This document shows positions 44,268-52,769 of a stretch of 58,706 nucleotides of DNA, in pieces (position 1 is the first letter of the stretch; each line of letters begins with the position of its first letter). Both the position numbers and the translations under genes were made by a program. The notes beneath the pieces are model-generated. The model was given only the letters and a program-made list of their open reading frames with translations, had not been told where the DNA came from and searched no databases. The stretch spans positions 1-58,706 of the forward strand of contig DAOUBF010000028.1 in the NCBI GenBank assembly GCA_034432795.1, written 5' to 3'. This DNA is from DAOUBF01 sp034432795. Lineage in GTDB: Bacteria > Chloroflexota > Anaerolineae > DSLN01.

Positions 44268-44966
44268 TTAGCTGCCTGCGGCCCATGTGGGCGTGGGGTG
44301 TGCTTTGCGGGGTACGGGCGGGAGTTCCCGTTCTGCGCGCTGTAACCAGGCGCGCACTTCCTCATCGTCCATTTGAGAGAAGTCCTCATACCACAGCCCA
44401 ACAGCGAAGAAGGGGTCGGGCGTGATCACGCACACCAACTCGTCCACTTCGTGCCTCAGTTCGTCGCAGGTCTCCGGCGCTGCCGTCGGCACTGCCACCA
44501 CGATGCGGGCGGGGTGCTGCTGCTTCAGGGCCGCCACCGCTGCCCGCATGGTGGAGCCTGTGGCCAGCCCATCGTCCACCAGGATCACCGTGCGTCCCTG
44601 GACATCCGGCGGTGGGCGGTCATCGCGGTAGAGACGTTCGCGTCGCTCCAGTTCCTTCTGCTCCTGGGCGGTCACGTAATCAATGATGGCATCGGCGAAG
44701 GGGCCGAGGACCTCCGTCACCTCCTCGTTGAGCACGCGCACGCCGCCGGTGGCAATCGCGCCCATAGCCAGTTCCTCATGGCCGGGCACGCCCAGCTTGC
44801 GCACCACGAAGACATCCAAAGGCACATTCAGCGCCCTGGCCACTTCAAACCCGACCGGGAGGCCGCCGCGTGGCAGGGCCAGGACGAGCACATCTGGACG
44901 GTTGGCATATGCTTTTAAGTGTTGCGCCAACTGCTGGCCTGCGTCCACGCGATCCCGGAAATACAT
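44268..44966 (-). CDS. phosphoribosyltransferase-family protein
   Basis: A type I PRTase fold of 232 residues. It starts MYFRDRVDAGQQLAQHLKAY, has VLALPRGGLPVGFEVARAL, and the PRPP-binding motif VILVDDGLATGSTMRAA. Such proteins are often annotated as predicted PRTases with no known substrate. A start nine codons upstream (44993) is possible; 44966 fits the family N-terminus better. It converges with the moaB-like gene. Confidence 0.87.
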   Translation of the reverse strand: MYFRDRVDAGQQLAQHLKAYANRPDVLVLALPRGGLPVGFEVARALNVPLDVFVVRKLGVPGHEELAMGAIATGGVRVLNEEVTEVLGPFADAIIDYVTAQEQKELERRERLYRDDRPPPDVQGRTVILVDDGLATGSTMRAAVAALKQQHPARIVVAVPTAAPETCDELRHEVDELVCVITPDPFFAVGLWYEDFSQMDDEEVRAWLQRAERELPPVPRKAHPTPTWAAGS

Positions 44967-45087
44967 GGCCACACGTTCCCCTGGGTGGATCATTGACGAT
45001 CACCCCCTCAGCAGCCCGGCTCAGGCCAGGCACCGGTTGGTTATTCTACATAAGATTCTACTCTAAAAAAGGCTATTTTGCCAGCCC

Positions 45088-45127
45088 GCGCAGCCTCCCC
45101 CGCCCTCCCCCGCAAGGGGGAAGGGAG
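45088..45127. repeat. G/C-rich palindromic repeat
   Basis: CTCCCCCGCCCTCCCCC followed by GCAA and GGGGGAAGGGAG: a CCCTCCCC/GGGGAGGG family member between the PRTase and lipoprotein genes. Nothing else is recognised in 45000-45250. Confidence 0.7.
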
Positions 45128-45252
45128 TGGTCTGTCCCCAGCCCGGTACTGGGTGGGGATGCTTGTAACGGCGATTGAGCTGTAAAACGGGACGAATGTC
45201 ATGCCGGAAATGTGTCGCTTGGCCCTTGAATCGGACCGGAGTTGTGTGAATA

Positions 45253-45699
45253 ATGAGGGCTAGTTTATTCTCAGGCGAGCGTTCTCGTGCCGAGGGGCTG
45301 AGCTTGGGCCAATATCAAAGCATGGCTATGCTGGTGATCCTGGCGATGGCCCTGGTTGCCTGTGGGCCGGCGGAGCCGTCGTTGCCGACCCCGCCGCCGA
45401 TCCCGGTTGCGGCCACGCCAGCGCCTCTGTCTCTGGCACCGGGGGAGTATGTGCTGGACGAGGCGCATAAATCGCCGGAGAAGGACCAACCTTGCCCCAC
45501 CTGAGGGGGCAAAAAGTGTCCGCGTGACGAGACCAAGCTTCAGGAGATCGTCCTGGACCCGCCGGACCCCAACATCCAGGGGGACCCCTGGCGCAAGGCG
45601 TATTATTGCCCTGTAGAGGACATTTTCTGGGTGTGGGATGCGCCGGACGGTGTGCACGCCACCTGGTACGGGCCGTTCCCCGGCAGACCATCGCCGTGA
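45253..45699 (+). pseudogene. small lipoprotein gene with one in-frame UGA (pseudogene or recoded)
   Basis: The frame opens at 45253 (GGAG 11 bases upstream). It encodes a signal peptide ending in the lipobox LVAC, a Pro-rich linker (PSLPTPPPIPVAATPAP), then GEYVLDEAHKSPEKDQPCPT, and meets TGA at 45502-45504. The same frame then continues for 64 sense codons (GGKKCPRDETKLQEIVLD, later DPWRKAYYCPVEDIFWVWD) to a TGA at 45697-45699. The UGA lies between two cysteines (CPT-UGA-GGKKC), in the loop of a 7-bp hairpin TTGCCCC/GGGGCAA. Most likely a Trp or Arg codon mutated to stop; selenocysteine is possible but no clear SECIS follows. Confidence 0.6.
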
Positions 45700-45745
45700 T
45701 CAGATCGCACCCCGACCTCAATTCGGGGTTCGGGAATCCGAATAC

Positions 45746-45775
45746 TTGCCTATTGTGTATAATTCCTGGTAGAAT
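45746..45775 (+). promoter_or_regulatory. probable promoter of the ccm operon
   Basis: TTGCCT (45746-45751), 18 bases, TAGAAT (45770-45775); an overlapping TATAAT at 45758-45763 is an alternative -10. The start would be about 55 bases before ccmE. Confidence 0.5.
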
Positions 45776-45836
45776 GTCTTAAATCGGGACATATCCTGGG
45801 GAGAAGAGCACAGCATCAAGAGCAGAGGAAACCGCA

Positions 45837-46367
45837 ATGGCAGAAACAGCCTGGGCGCCCCCGACCCGTGTTGCGCGCGGGCCTTCGGGGCGAGCAAAAT
45901 TTTACATTGGCGGCCTGATCATCGTTGCCGCCATCATCTATCTGATCGTCAGCGGTGTGGCGCAGACCGCGCAGTTCTTCCTCACGGTGGACGAGCTTAA
46001 AGCGAAAGGCCCGGAGATAATCGGGCGCGATGTGCGCGTCTCCGGCGCCGTCATCGGCGACAGCATCCAGTATGATCCCAAGACGCTGAAGCTGACCTTC
46101 ACCGTCGCCAATGTGACCAACTCCAACGATGAGATCGCCCGCGCCGGTGGCCTGGCGGAGGTCCTGGCGCAGGCCGTGAAGGACCCCAACGCCACGCGCC
46201 TGCAGGTGGAATACATCGGCCCCAAGCCAGACCTGCTGCGCCATGAGGCGCAGGCCATTATGACCGGCAGGCTGCGTGAGGACGGCGTCTTTGAGGCCCA
46301 TGAGCTTCTGCTGAAGTGCCCGACGCGCTACGAAGAGGCGCTTCCTGAGCAGAGCAGCGGCGAGTAA
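45837..46367 (+). CDS. ccmE: cytochrome c-type biogenesis haem chaperone CcmE (CxxxY type)
   Basis: A 176-residue protein with one N-terminal membrane anchor (GGLIIVAAIIYLIVSGV) and an OB-fold periplasmic domain. Haem in classical CcmE attaches to a His in an HxxxY motif; here the matching site reads LLLKCPTRY, with Cys161 and Tyr165 (CxxxY). The CxxxY variant is known from archaea, Desulfovibrio and some other bacteria. It passes haem from CcmABCD to CcmF/H. First gene of the ccm cluster. Confidence 0.9.
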   Translation: MAETAWAPPTRVARGPSGRAKFYIGGLIIVAAIIYLIVSGVAQTAQFFLTVDELKAKGPEIIGRDVRVSGAVIGDSIQYDPKTLKLTFTVANVTNSNDEIARAGGLAEVLAQAVKDPNATRLQVEYIGPKPDLLRHEAQAIMTGRLREDGVFEAHELLLKCPTRYEEALPEQSSGE

Positions 46368-46373
46368 CCCGCG

Positions 46374-48446
46374 ATGATCGCAGACCTGGGGCTTTGGGCA
46401 ACGGCGCTGGCCTTCGTTTGCGCCGTCTACGCTGTGGCTGCCGCGCTCTACGGCGCCCGGCGCAGGCAGCCTGTCTGGGTGGAGAGCGCACGCAACGCGG
46501 CGGTCGCTGTCTTGCCGCTCCTCACGTTGGCTGCGCTGACGATCATCATCTCCCTCGTGCGCGGCGACTTCCACCTCGCTTACGTCGTCAACACCTCCAA
46601 CCGGGCGATGCCGACCTTCCTCAAAGTGACCGCGCTGTGGGGCGGGCAGAACGGCTCAATCTTGTTCTGGTCGTGGTTGATGTCGGCGTTCGCCTTCGGC
46701 GTGATGCTGCGCAAGTGGGAGCGTGACCGCGAACTCATGCCCTATGTCATCGCGGTCACCATGATCACCCAGGCGTTCTTTATCGGCCTGGTGCTCTTCT
46801 TCGCCAACCCCTTTGCCAAATATTGGGAGCTGCCCTCCGGGAACATCGTGTCGGCGGTCCTGCCGCCGGCGGGGGCGCTGCCCTTCCGCGCCGCGGATGG
46901 CAACGGCCTGAACCCGCTGCTGCGCCACCCCGGTATGATCGCCCACCCGCCCATGCTCTACCTGGGCTTTGTGGGCTTCACCGTTCCCTATGCCTTCGCC
47001 ATCGCCGCCCTGCTCACCGGTGGCTACCGCTCCGATGCCTGGATCCGCACCACGCGGCGCTGGACGCTGGCCGCCTGGCTGTTCCTCAGCCTGGGGCTAC
47101 TTCTGGGTGGGCGCTGGGCCTACGACGTCCTGGGCTGGGGCGGCTACTGGGGCTGGGACCCGGTGGAGAACGCGGCCTTTCTGCCCTGGCTGACGGGCAC
47201 GGCCTTCCTGCATTCCGTCATGATCCAGGAGAAGCGCGGCATGTTGAAGGTCTGGAACATGGTTTTGATCATCCTGACCTACTGCCTGGTCATCCTGGGG
47301 ACATTCATCACGCGCACCGGCGTGATCTCGTCGGTGCACGCCTTCGCCCGTTCCGAGATCGGTGTTCCCTTCTTTATCTTCGTCGGCGCAGCGCTGGTCG
47401 GCTCCGTGGCTCTGTTGATCTCGCGCCTGGAGGGATTGAAGAGCGAGAACCAACTGGATTCCCTGCTCTCACGCGAGGCGGCCTTCCTGCTCAATAACCT
47501 GCTGTTCATGGGCATCACGCTGGCGGTCTTCTGGGGCACGTTCTTCCCCATCTTCTCGGAGTTGTTCACCGGCACAAAGATCACCGTTGGGCCGCCGTTC
47601 TATAACCGCGTGACCGGGCCGCAGTTCGCCGCGCTGGTGCTGCTTATGGGAGTGGGGCCGCTCATTGCCTGGCGGCGGGCCTCGGCGAAGGCCCTGGGGC
47701 GCCTGCTCTGGCTGCCGACTGCCTCAGCGCTCCTCCTGGCCGTCTTGCTTGTGCTCCTGGGCGTGGGCATCCCCGGCGCGGTTGTGGGCTTCGCCATCGC
47801 GGAGTTCACCGCCGCGACGACGCTCTCCGAGTTCTGGCGTGGGGCGCGCGCCCGCCAGCGTTCCAGCGGCGAGCCGTTCCTGACTGCGCTCAGCCGCCTG
47901 ATCGGGCGCAACCGGCGGCGCTACGGCGGCTACCTCATCCACCTGGGCGTCGTCCTGATCGCCGTTGGCGTAGTCGGCTCGTATTTCTTCCAGAAAGAGA
48001 GCCAGGCGACACTGGGGCGCGGCGAGTCCATGAGTATCGCCGGCTACACATTCGTCTATGAGGGCTTCCGCGAGGTCCCGCCCAAGCCGGGCGATGACCT
48101 GGTGCGGGACATCGCCACGGTTGGGCTGTACCGCGACGGGCGACGGCTGGCGACGCTGGAGCCGCAGCGCGAGTTCTACCAGACCACGCAGGAGACGTTG
48201 ACGCCACCCGCGCTGTACGGCGGCAGGATGGGCCTGGAGGACATCTACCTGCTCCTGGTGGGGTGGGAGCAGGCCGGGCTGGCCAGCGCCAGCTTCAAAG
48301 TCTACATCAACCCGCTAGTCAATTTCATCTGGCTGGGCGGCGTCGTCTTCATCCTGGGCACGCTGGTGGCGGCCTGGCCCAACCCGGCGGAGGAGCGGCT
48401 GCTCACGCCCGCAGCCGAACGGCGTCTGGCGCTGGGAGAGGTTTAA
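46374..48446 (+). CDS. ccmF: cytochrome c haem lyase subunit CcmF
   Basis: A 690-residue polytopic protein with many membrane helices. The haem-handling WWD-type motif reads WGGYWGWDPVENAAFLPWL (about 255-273), and conserved His are in HPPMLYLGFVGFTVPY and in TRTGVISSVHAFARS. The large C-terminal periplasmic loop and a last helix (FIWLGGVVFILGTLVAAW) are present. It ligates haem to apocytochrome with CcmH. It follows ccmE by 6 bases. Confidence 0.95.
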   Translation: MIADLGLWATALAFVCAVYAVAAALYGARRRQPVWVESARNAAVAVLPLLTLAALTIIISLVRGDFHLAYVVNTSNRAMPTFLKVTALWGGQNGSILFWSWLMSAFAFGVMLRKWERDRELMPYVIAVTMITQAFFIGLVLFFANPFAKYWELPSGNIVSAVLPPAGALPFRAADGNGLNPLLRHPGMIAHPPMLYLGFVGFTVPYAFAIAALLTGGYRSDAWIRTTRRWTLAAWLFLSLGLLLGGRWAYDVLGWGGYWGWDPVENAAFLPWLTGTAFLHSVMIQEKRGMLKVWNMVLIILTYCLVILGTFITRTGVISSVHAFARSEIGVPFFIFVGAALVGSVALLISRLEGLKSENQLDSLLSREAAFLLNNLLFMGITLAVFWGTFFPIFSELFTGTKITVGPPFYNRVTGPQFAALVLLMGVGPLIAWRRASAKALGRLLWLPTASALLLAVLLVLLGVGIPGAVVGFAIAEFTAATTLSEFWRGARARQRSSGEPFLTALSRLIGRNRRRYGGYLIHLGVVLIAVGVVGSYFFQKESQATLGRGESMSIAGYTFVYEGFREVPPKPGDDLVRDIATVGLYRDGRRLATLEPQREFYQTTQETLTPPALYGGRMGLEDIYLLLVGWEQAGLASASFKVYINPLVNFIWLGGVVFILGTLVAAWPNPAEERLLTPAAERRLALGEV

Positions 48447-48459
48447 GCGAGGGTTAGGT

Positions 48460-48975
48460 ATGGACCTGTTTAACCGCAGAGACCGCAGGGGACGCAAAGA
48501 TTTTTATCATCTCTTTGCGCTCTTCGCGTCCTTTGCGGTTCTATCGGCGCTCTTTTTGGGGGTCTCTATTGCTTCCGCCCAAGGGCCGACGCAGGACGAC
48601 GTGAACCGCGTCGCCAACCAGCTCTACTGCCCGGTGTGCGAGAACATCACCCTGGCAAACTGCCCGACCCAGGCGTGCATCCAGTGGCGGGCGCGCATCC
48701 GCGACGAACTGGCGGCGGGCAAGAGCGATGAGGAGATCATTCAGGGGTTCGTGCGCGACTACGGGATGCGCGTGGTGGGCGAGCCGCCCATTCCGCTGTT
48801 ATGGTGGCTGCCCCCGCTTGGATTGGCGGCTGCGGCGGTGTTCCTGTTCTGGCTCTTGCGCTCATGGGCCAGGCGCCCGCGTCCGGCGACCGCTGAGGCG
48901 GAGCCGATACCGTTACCCGAAGACGCGGATGAGTATCGTGCGCGCCTGGAGCGAGAACTGCGCGAGGACGTTTAA
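48460..48975 (+). CDS. ccmH: CcmH thiol-disulfide subunit with a repeat-encoded signal peptide
   Basis: A 171-residue CcmH. After a signal segment (LFASFAVLSALFLGVSIASA) comes the redox motif LYCPVC (Cys57, Cys60), with extra Cys at 68 and 73 in NCPTQAC, a helical bundle, and a C-terminal membrane helix (PPLGLAAAAVFLFWLLRSW). It reduces apocytochrome CxxCH cysteines and works with CcmF. The first 29 or so residues are encoded by a long imperfect palindromic repeat. Confidence 0.9.
   Translation: MDLFNRRDRRGRKDFYHLFALFASFAVLSALFLGVSIASAQGPTQDDVNRVANQLYCPVCENITLANCPTQACIQWRARIRDELAAGKSDEEIIQGFVRDYGMRVVGEPPIPLLWWLPPLGLAAAAVFLFWLLRSWARRPRPATAEAEPIPLPEDADEYRARLERELREDV
48474..48539. repeat. CCGCAGAG-type palindromic repeat inside ccmH
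   Basis: AACCGCAGAGACCGCAGGGG and following ACGCAAAGA pair with TCTTTGCGCTCTTCGCGTCC and following TTTGCGGTT (about 21 of 29 positions). This family is normally intergenic; here it is in frame and encodes the N-region and part of the signal helix. Confidence 0.8.
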
Positions 48976-49569
48976 ATGAGCATCTCGGTACGGGAAGAAG
49001 CGCCCGCGACAACTGAACCCGCCCTTGAACAGGTGGAGGCGCCCGCCCGCTTCCGCCCCTGGAAGCTCCTGGTCTGGGTAGTCGTCCTGGGCCTGCTCGG
49101 CGCCCTGGGCTGGAAGCTGGTCATTGACCGCCAGGCCCAGCCCCGCTCTGGTCTGGCGCCGGATTTCACCCTCACCACATTTGACGGGCAGGAGATTCGG
49201 CTCTCGGACTTGCGCGGCAAGGTGGTGGTGCTTAACTTCTGGGCCTCGTGGTGCAAGCCGTGCGAGGAAGAAGCCGATGAACTGGAGCAGGCCTGGCGGC
49301 TGTACCGCGACAAGGGAGTGGTGTTCCTCGGCGTGGATTGGGTGGACACAGAATCAGCGGCATTGGATTACATCAAGCGCTTTAACATCACCTATCCCAA
49401 CGGGCCGGATACCGGCACGCGCATCTCCCAGGCCTACCGCATCCAGGGCGTGCCGGAGACCTTCTTTATTAACCGGAAGGGCGAGATCGTGGACCTGAAG
49501 ATCGCGCCGCTGACCTGGGACGAGTTGACGGCGAAGCTGGATCAACTGGTGGCCGAACCGGGAGGCTAA
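48976..49569 (+). CDS. TlpA/ResA/CcmG-like thioredoxin-fold protein
   Basis: A 197-residue membrane-anchored thioredoxin. One N-terminal helix (LLVWVVVLGLLGALGWKLV), then NFWASWCKPCEEEADEL (Cys93, Cys96) and a cis-Pro segment IQGVPETFFINRKG. It should reduce CcmH or apocytochrome c in the ccm pathway. It follows the ccmH stop directly and is followed by the next gene with a 1-base overlap. Confidence 0.93.
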   Translation: MSISVREEAPATTEPALEQVEAPARFRPWKLLVWVVVLGLLGALGWKLVIDRQAQPRSGLAPDFTLTTFDGQEIRLSDLRGKVVVLNFWASWCKPCEEEADELEQAWRLYRDKGVVFLGVDWVDTESAALDYIKRFNITYPNGPDTGTRISQAYRIQGVPETFFINRKGEIVDLKIAPLTWDELTAKLDQLVAEPGG

Positions 49570-50150
49570 TGGACGCAGGATCATTGTTACTCGGTCTGGC
49601 GCTGCTCATTGTGGTCGCGGCCTTTGTGCTGCGGCCGCTGGTGGAGAAATCGGGGGCCAGGGCAACCCATGCCCGTAGCAGCGCCAGGGAAAACGGAACC
49701 CGCGAGGCCTTGCTGCGCCAGCGCGATGCGATTTACGCGGCGATCCGCGAATTGGATTTTGACTTCCGCCTGGGCAAAATCAGCGAGGAGGACTACCACC
49801 CCCAGCGCGAGCGGTTGGCGCTTCAGGGCGTCGCCATCCTCAAGCAACTGGATGCCCTCTCGCCGGATGGGGATGCAGGATTAGAGGGCGAGATTGAAGC
49901 CGAGATCGCGCGGCGCCGCCGGAAGCGCACCGGCCCCGCCGGCCAGACAGCCCCCGCCCGGCAGGCCGGCCTATCCAACGCCGAGATTGAGGCGCAAATC
50001 CGCGCCCTGCGCCGCAAAAGCGCAACGTCGCCGGTGGCCTCGGCCTGCCCGCGCTGCGGCGCGGCGACATCGCCGGAGGATCGCTTCTGCCGCAACTGCG
50101 GTGCAGCCCTGGGTTCGCAAGGGGCCTCCGTCTCGGCGTCAGAGGTGTGA
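49569..50150 (+). CDS. CcmI-like membrane protein with a C-terminal zinc ribbon
   Basis: A 193-residue protein: an N-terminal membrane helix (SLLLGLALLIVVAAFVLRP), then a helical segment (LRQRDAIYAAIRELDFDFRLGKISEEDYHPQRERL) like the first domain of CcmI. A basic linker and a zinc ribbon CPRCGAATSPEDRFCRNCG follow at the C-terminus. Position in the ccm operon suggests an apocytochrome-holding or assembly role; the ribbon is not part of known CcmI. Confidence 0.75.
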   Translation: MDAGSLLLGLALLIVVAAFVLRPLVEKSGARATHARSSARENGTREALLRQRDAIYAAIRELDFDFRLGKISEEDYHPQRERLALQGVAILKQLDALSPDGDAGLEGEIEAEIARRRRKRTGPAGQTAPARQAGLSNAEIEAQIRALRRKSATSPVASACPRCGAATSPEDRFCRNCGAALGSQGASVSASEV

Positions 50151-52021
50151 GTACGTTGTCCAAGGGTCGGATCGCCTCCAGGGCCGCCCGGTATCTGGCC
50201 GCGTTCGCGGCCCTTATCTTGGTGATTGCTCTCCCCTCCCCTTCCCTTTTAGCCGCAGGGGACATAGGCGTAGGGGCACGGCATGCCATGCCCGTACTGC
50301 AGCCCCAGCCCCCGCAGCCCCCCTCCGCCGGGGCCGGCGCGGCCATCTTCAGCCAGCGTTGTACCCCCTGCCATGGTGAACAGGGGAAGGGCGATGGCCC
50401 GATGGCACAGCAGGCCAATTTGACCGTGCCCGACCTGACCGATCCCAACCGGGTGCGGGCAGTGACGCCCTCCACATGGTACGACATCATCACGAAGGGG
50501 TCGGTGGAGACGGGTGGCGCTATGCCGCCGTTTGGCGAGGGATCAAGCCGCCCATTGAGCGAGCAGGAGCGCTGGAACGTCCTCTTCTATGTCTGGTCCC
50601 TCTCCACCACGCCGGAGCGCATTGAGCAGGGCAAGCTGATCTACTCGCAGCGGTGCAGCACCTGTCACGGCGAGGACGGGCGCGGGAAGGGGCCAGGCGC
50701 GGCGGGCCGGACCCTGCCCGATTTCACGGACAGCGTCTTCATGGCCGGGCGCACCCAAACCGACCTGTTTAACGCCATCAGCAACGGCCAGGGAGCGGAT
50801 CAGGCCATGCCCGCCTTCGCCGATGTCTTGAGCGAGGATGAGCGTTGGGCGGTGGCGGATTACGTGCGCACTTTCTCCTACATTTACGCGCCGCCCGGTC
50901 AACTGCCCACCGTGACACCCCCAGAGGCGCGCCGTTACACCGTTGTCGGCCAGGTGACGAATGCCACCACAGGCGCCACCGTGCCCGCCGGGACGCCGGT
51001 GACCCTGCACGTCTACGATGCAGTGAGCGAGACGGCCACCTTCACGACGACGGTGGAGGCGGATGGGAGTTATCGCTTTAGCGATGTGCTCATTCCACAT
51101 GGGGCCATCTCCGAAGTGGAGGCGCGGCAGGACTATGCGCCCTTCTACACGCCGCCGTTCACCTACCCGCTGACCACCGCTGTCCTCACCATGCCGCTCC
51201 AGATATACGACCTGACCAGCGATCCGTCCGTGATCCGCCTGGACCAGTGGCACATTGCTATCGCCGAGGTAGCCGAGTCCATTGCGGAGGTCTTTGAAGT
51301 CTTCGTCTATTCCAACACCAGCGACAGGGCGTTTGCGCCCCCGCCACAGGGCCAGGAAGGGCTTAGGACAGTTCGCTTCCCGCTCCCACGCGAAGCCAGG
51401 GAGGTCTCTATAATAGAGGGGGGAACGGAGACAACGATGGTGCGCACGGACGAGGGCCTGGTCTATACCCTGCCCGTGCCGCCTGGCCAGCACACGGTCA
51501 CGGTTGCTTACCGCCTGCCGTTGAGCGGCCCGCTGACGAGCACGCGCACGGCGCCCTATCCGGTGGGCAGCATGGTGGTGCTGGCCCCTAAGGATAGCTT
51601 GAGCCTCTCCAGCCCCCAATTCACCTCGCAGGAAGAGCAAGAGTTCAGCGGCCAGGTGTACACGGTGTATCGCGGCAGCCCGCTGGCCGCCGGCGGCACA
51701 TTCTCGCTGACCCTTGCGCCACCGCAAGCCTTGCCGGTCGGGCCGATCATCGGTGGTGTGGCGTTGGCGGTTGCGCTGATCGGCGTCGGCGTGTGGTGGT
51801 GGCGACGGTCGGCTGCCGAGCCGGAGGTGCGGCCCGTGAAAAGCAGTGGCCCGACGCGGATCGCTCGCATTGAGCAAGAGGCGCGCCGCGAGGCCCTGCT
51901 CCAGCAGATCGCCGACCTGGACGATGCCTACGAGAGCGGCCAGATAGACCAGGCGGCTTATGAGAAGAAGCGGGCCAACCTGAAGCGCCAACTGGTGGCC
52001 TTGATGAAGGAGGAGGGGTGA
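50147..52021 (+). CDS. membrane-anchored di-haem cytochrome c with a carboxypeptidase-regulatory-like domain
   Basis: A 624-residue protein. After a signal helix there are two cytochrome c domains with CTPCH (72-76) and CSTCH (170-174) and likely Met ligands in GGAMPPFGE and QAMPAFAD. A beta-sandwich region (about 265-540) resembling carboxypeptidase-regulatory modules follows, then a membrane helix (IIGGVALAVALIGVGVWWW) and a C-terminal short helical tail (ADLDDAYESGQIDQAAYEKKR). It probably carries electrons outside the cell membrane. Residues 41-50 are encoded by a GTAGGGGC-type repeat. The GTG start overlaps the previous stop. Confidence 0.85.
   Translation: MSTLSKGRIASRAARYLAAFAALILVIALPSPSLLAAGDIGVGARHAMPVLQPQPPQPPSAGAGAAIFSQRCTPCHGEQGKGDGPMAQQANLTVPDLTDPNRVRAVTPSTWYDIITKGSVETGGAMPPFGEGSSRPLSEQERWNVLFYVWSLSTTPERIEQGKLIYSQRCSTCHGEDGRGKGPGAAGRTLPDFTDSVFMAGRTQTDLFNAISNGQGADQAMPAFADVLSEDERWAVADYVRTFSYIYAPPGQLPTVTPPEARRYTVVGQVTNATTGATVPAGTPVTLHVYDAVSETATFTTTVEADGSYRFSDVLIPHGAISEVEARQDYAPFYTPPFTYPLTTAVLTMPLQIYDLTSDPSVIRLDQWHIAIAEVAESIAEVFEVFVYSNTSDRAFAPPPQGQEGLRTVRFPLPREAREVSIIEGGTETTMVRTDEGLVYTLPVPPGQHTVTVAYRLPLSGPLTSTRTAPYPVGSMVVLAPKDSLSLSSPQFTSQEEQEFSGQVYTVYRGSPLAAGGTFSLTLAPPQALPVGPIIGGVALAVALIGVGVWWWRRSAAEPEVRPVKSSGPTRIARIEQEARREALLQQIADLDDAYESGQIDQAAYEKKRANLKRQLVALMKEEG
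50269..50296. repeat. GTAGGGGC palindromic repeat inside the cytochrome gene
   Basis: GTAGGGGCACGGC pairs with GCCATGCCCGTAC (11 of 13). It is in frame and encodes GVGARHAMPV of the cytochrome's N-terminal linker. Confidence 0.8.
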
Positions 52022-52030
52022 GGGCAATGG

Positions 52031-52762
52031 ATGCATTGCTCTCACCAGGCGGTTTGTGCGGTGATTGAGGTTCAGGGCCTGGTTAAAACGTTTGGGTTGA
52101 AGCCGGTGCTGCGCGGGCTGGACCTGGAGGTGCCAGCGGGGGCCTTCCTGACGGTGGTCGGCCCCAACGGCGCGGGCAAGACCACGCTCTTGCGCATCCT
52201 GGCGACGCTCAGCCGCCCCAGTGGGGGGCGCGTGCGCATCGCCGGCTACGAGTTGCCGGGCCAGGCGGGCCTGGTGCGCCAGTGGTTGGGCGTCCTCTCG
52301 CACCAGCCGCTGCTCTACGGCGACCTGACCGCCGAGGAGAACCTGCGCTTCTTTGGCCGGATGTACGGCGTGCCCCGGCTGGAGGCGCGCATTGACGAGA
52401 CCTTGCAGCAGGTGGGCCTGAGCGCCCGGCGGCGCGACCTGGTGCGCACCTTCTCGCGCGGCATGTGGCAACGCCTGAGCATCGCCCGCGCACTCCTGCA
52501 CGACCCGCCCGTGCTCTTGCTGGATGAACCCTACACCGGTCTGGACCCGGATGCCTCCGCCATGTTGGATAACCTGCTGCGCGGCGCGATTGGCCAGGGC
52601 CGGACAGTGCTCATGACCACGCACGACCTGGCGCGGGGGCTGATGCTGGCCGACTATGTGGCCATCCTGGCGCGGGGCAAGATCGCCTATATGGCGCCGC
52701 GCAGCGAAATAGATGCAGAGCAGTTCGGTCAACTGTACGCCCAGGTGACCAGCCGTTCATAG
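52031..52762 (+). CDS. ccmA: haem exporter ATPase CcmA
   Basis: A 243-residue ABC ATPase: Walker A VGPNGAGKTT, signature FSRGMWQRLSIARAL (the RGM form typical of CcmA) and Walker B LLLDEPYTGLD. With CcmB, CcmC and CcmD it releases holo-CcmE. The start is uncertain: ATG 52031, or a later GTG at 52061 (VIEVQGLVKTFG). Confidence 0.92.
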   Translation: MHCSHQAVCAVIEVQGLVKTFGLKPVLRGLDLEVPAGAFLTVVGPNGAGKTTLLRILATLSRPSGGRVRIAGYELPGQAGLVRQWLGVLSHQPLLYGDLTAEENLRFFGRMYGVPRLEARIDETLQQVGLSARRRDLVRTFSRGMWQRLSIARALLHDPPVLLLDEPYTGLDPDASAMLDNLLRGAIGQGRTVLMTTHDLARGLMLADYVAILARGKIAYMAPRSEIDAEQFGQLYAQVTSRS

Positions 52763-52769
52763 GGTGCAG

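Noticed and set aside
45502..45560. A clear bacterial SECIS element after the UGA.
   Set aside because: The only strong hairpin contains the UGA in its loop; downstream pairing (GTC/GAC) is too weak to support selenocysteine insertion.
50543..52732. A 729-codon open frame on the minus strand.
   Set aside because: It is antisense to the di-haem cytochrome and ccmA, both with clear motifs; it has no recognisable domain and no ribosome-binding site. High GC creates long antisense frames.
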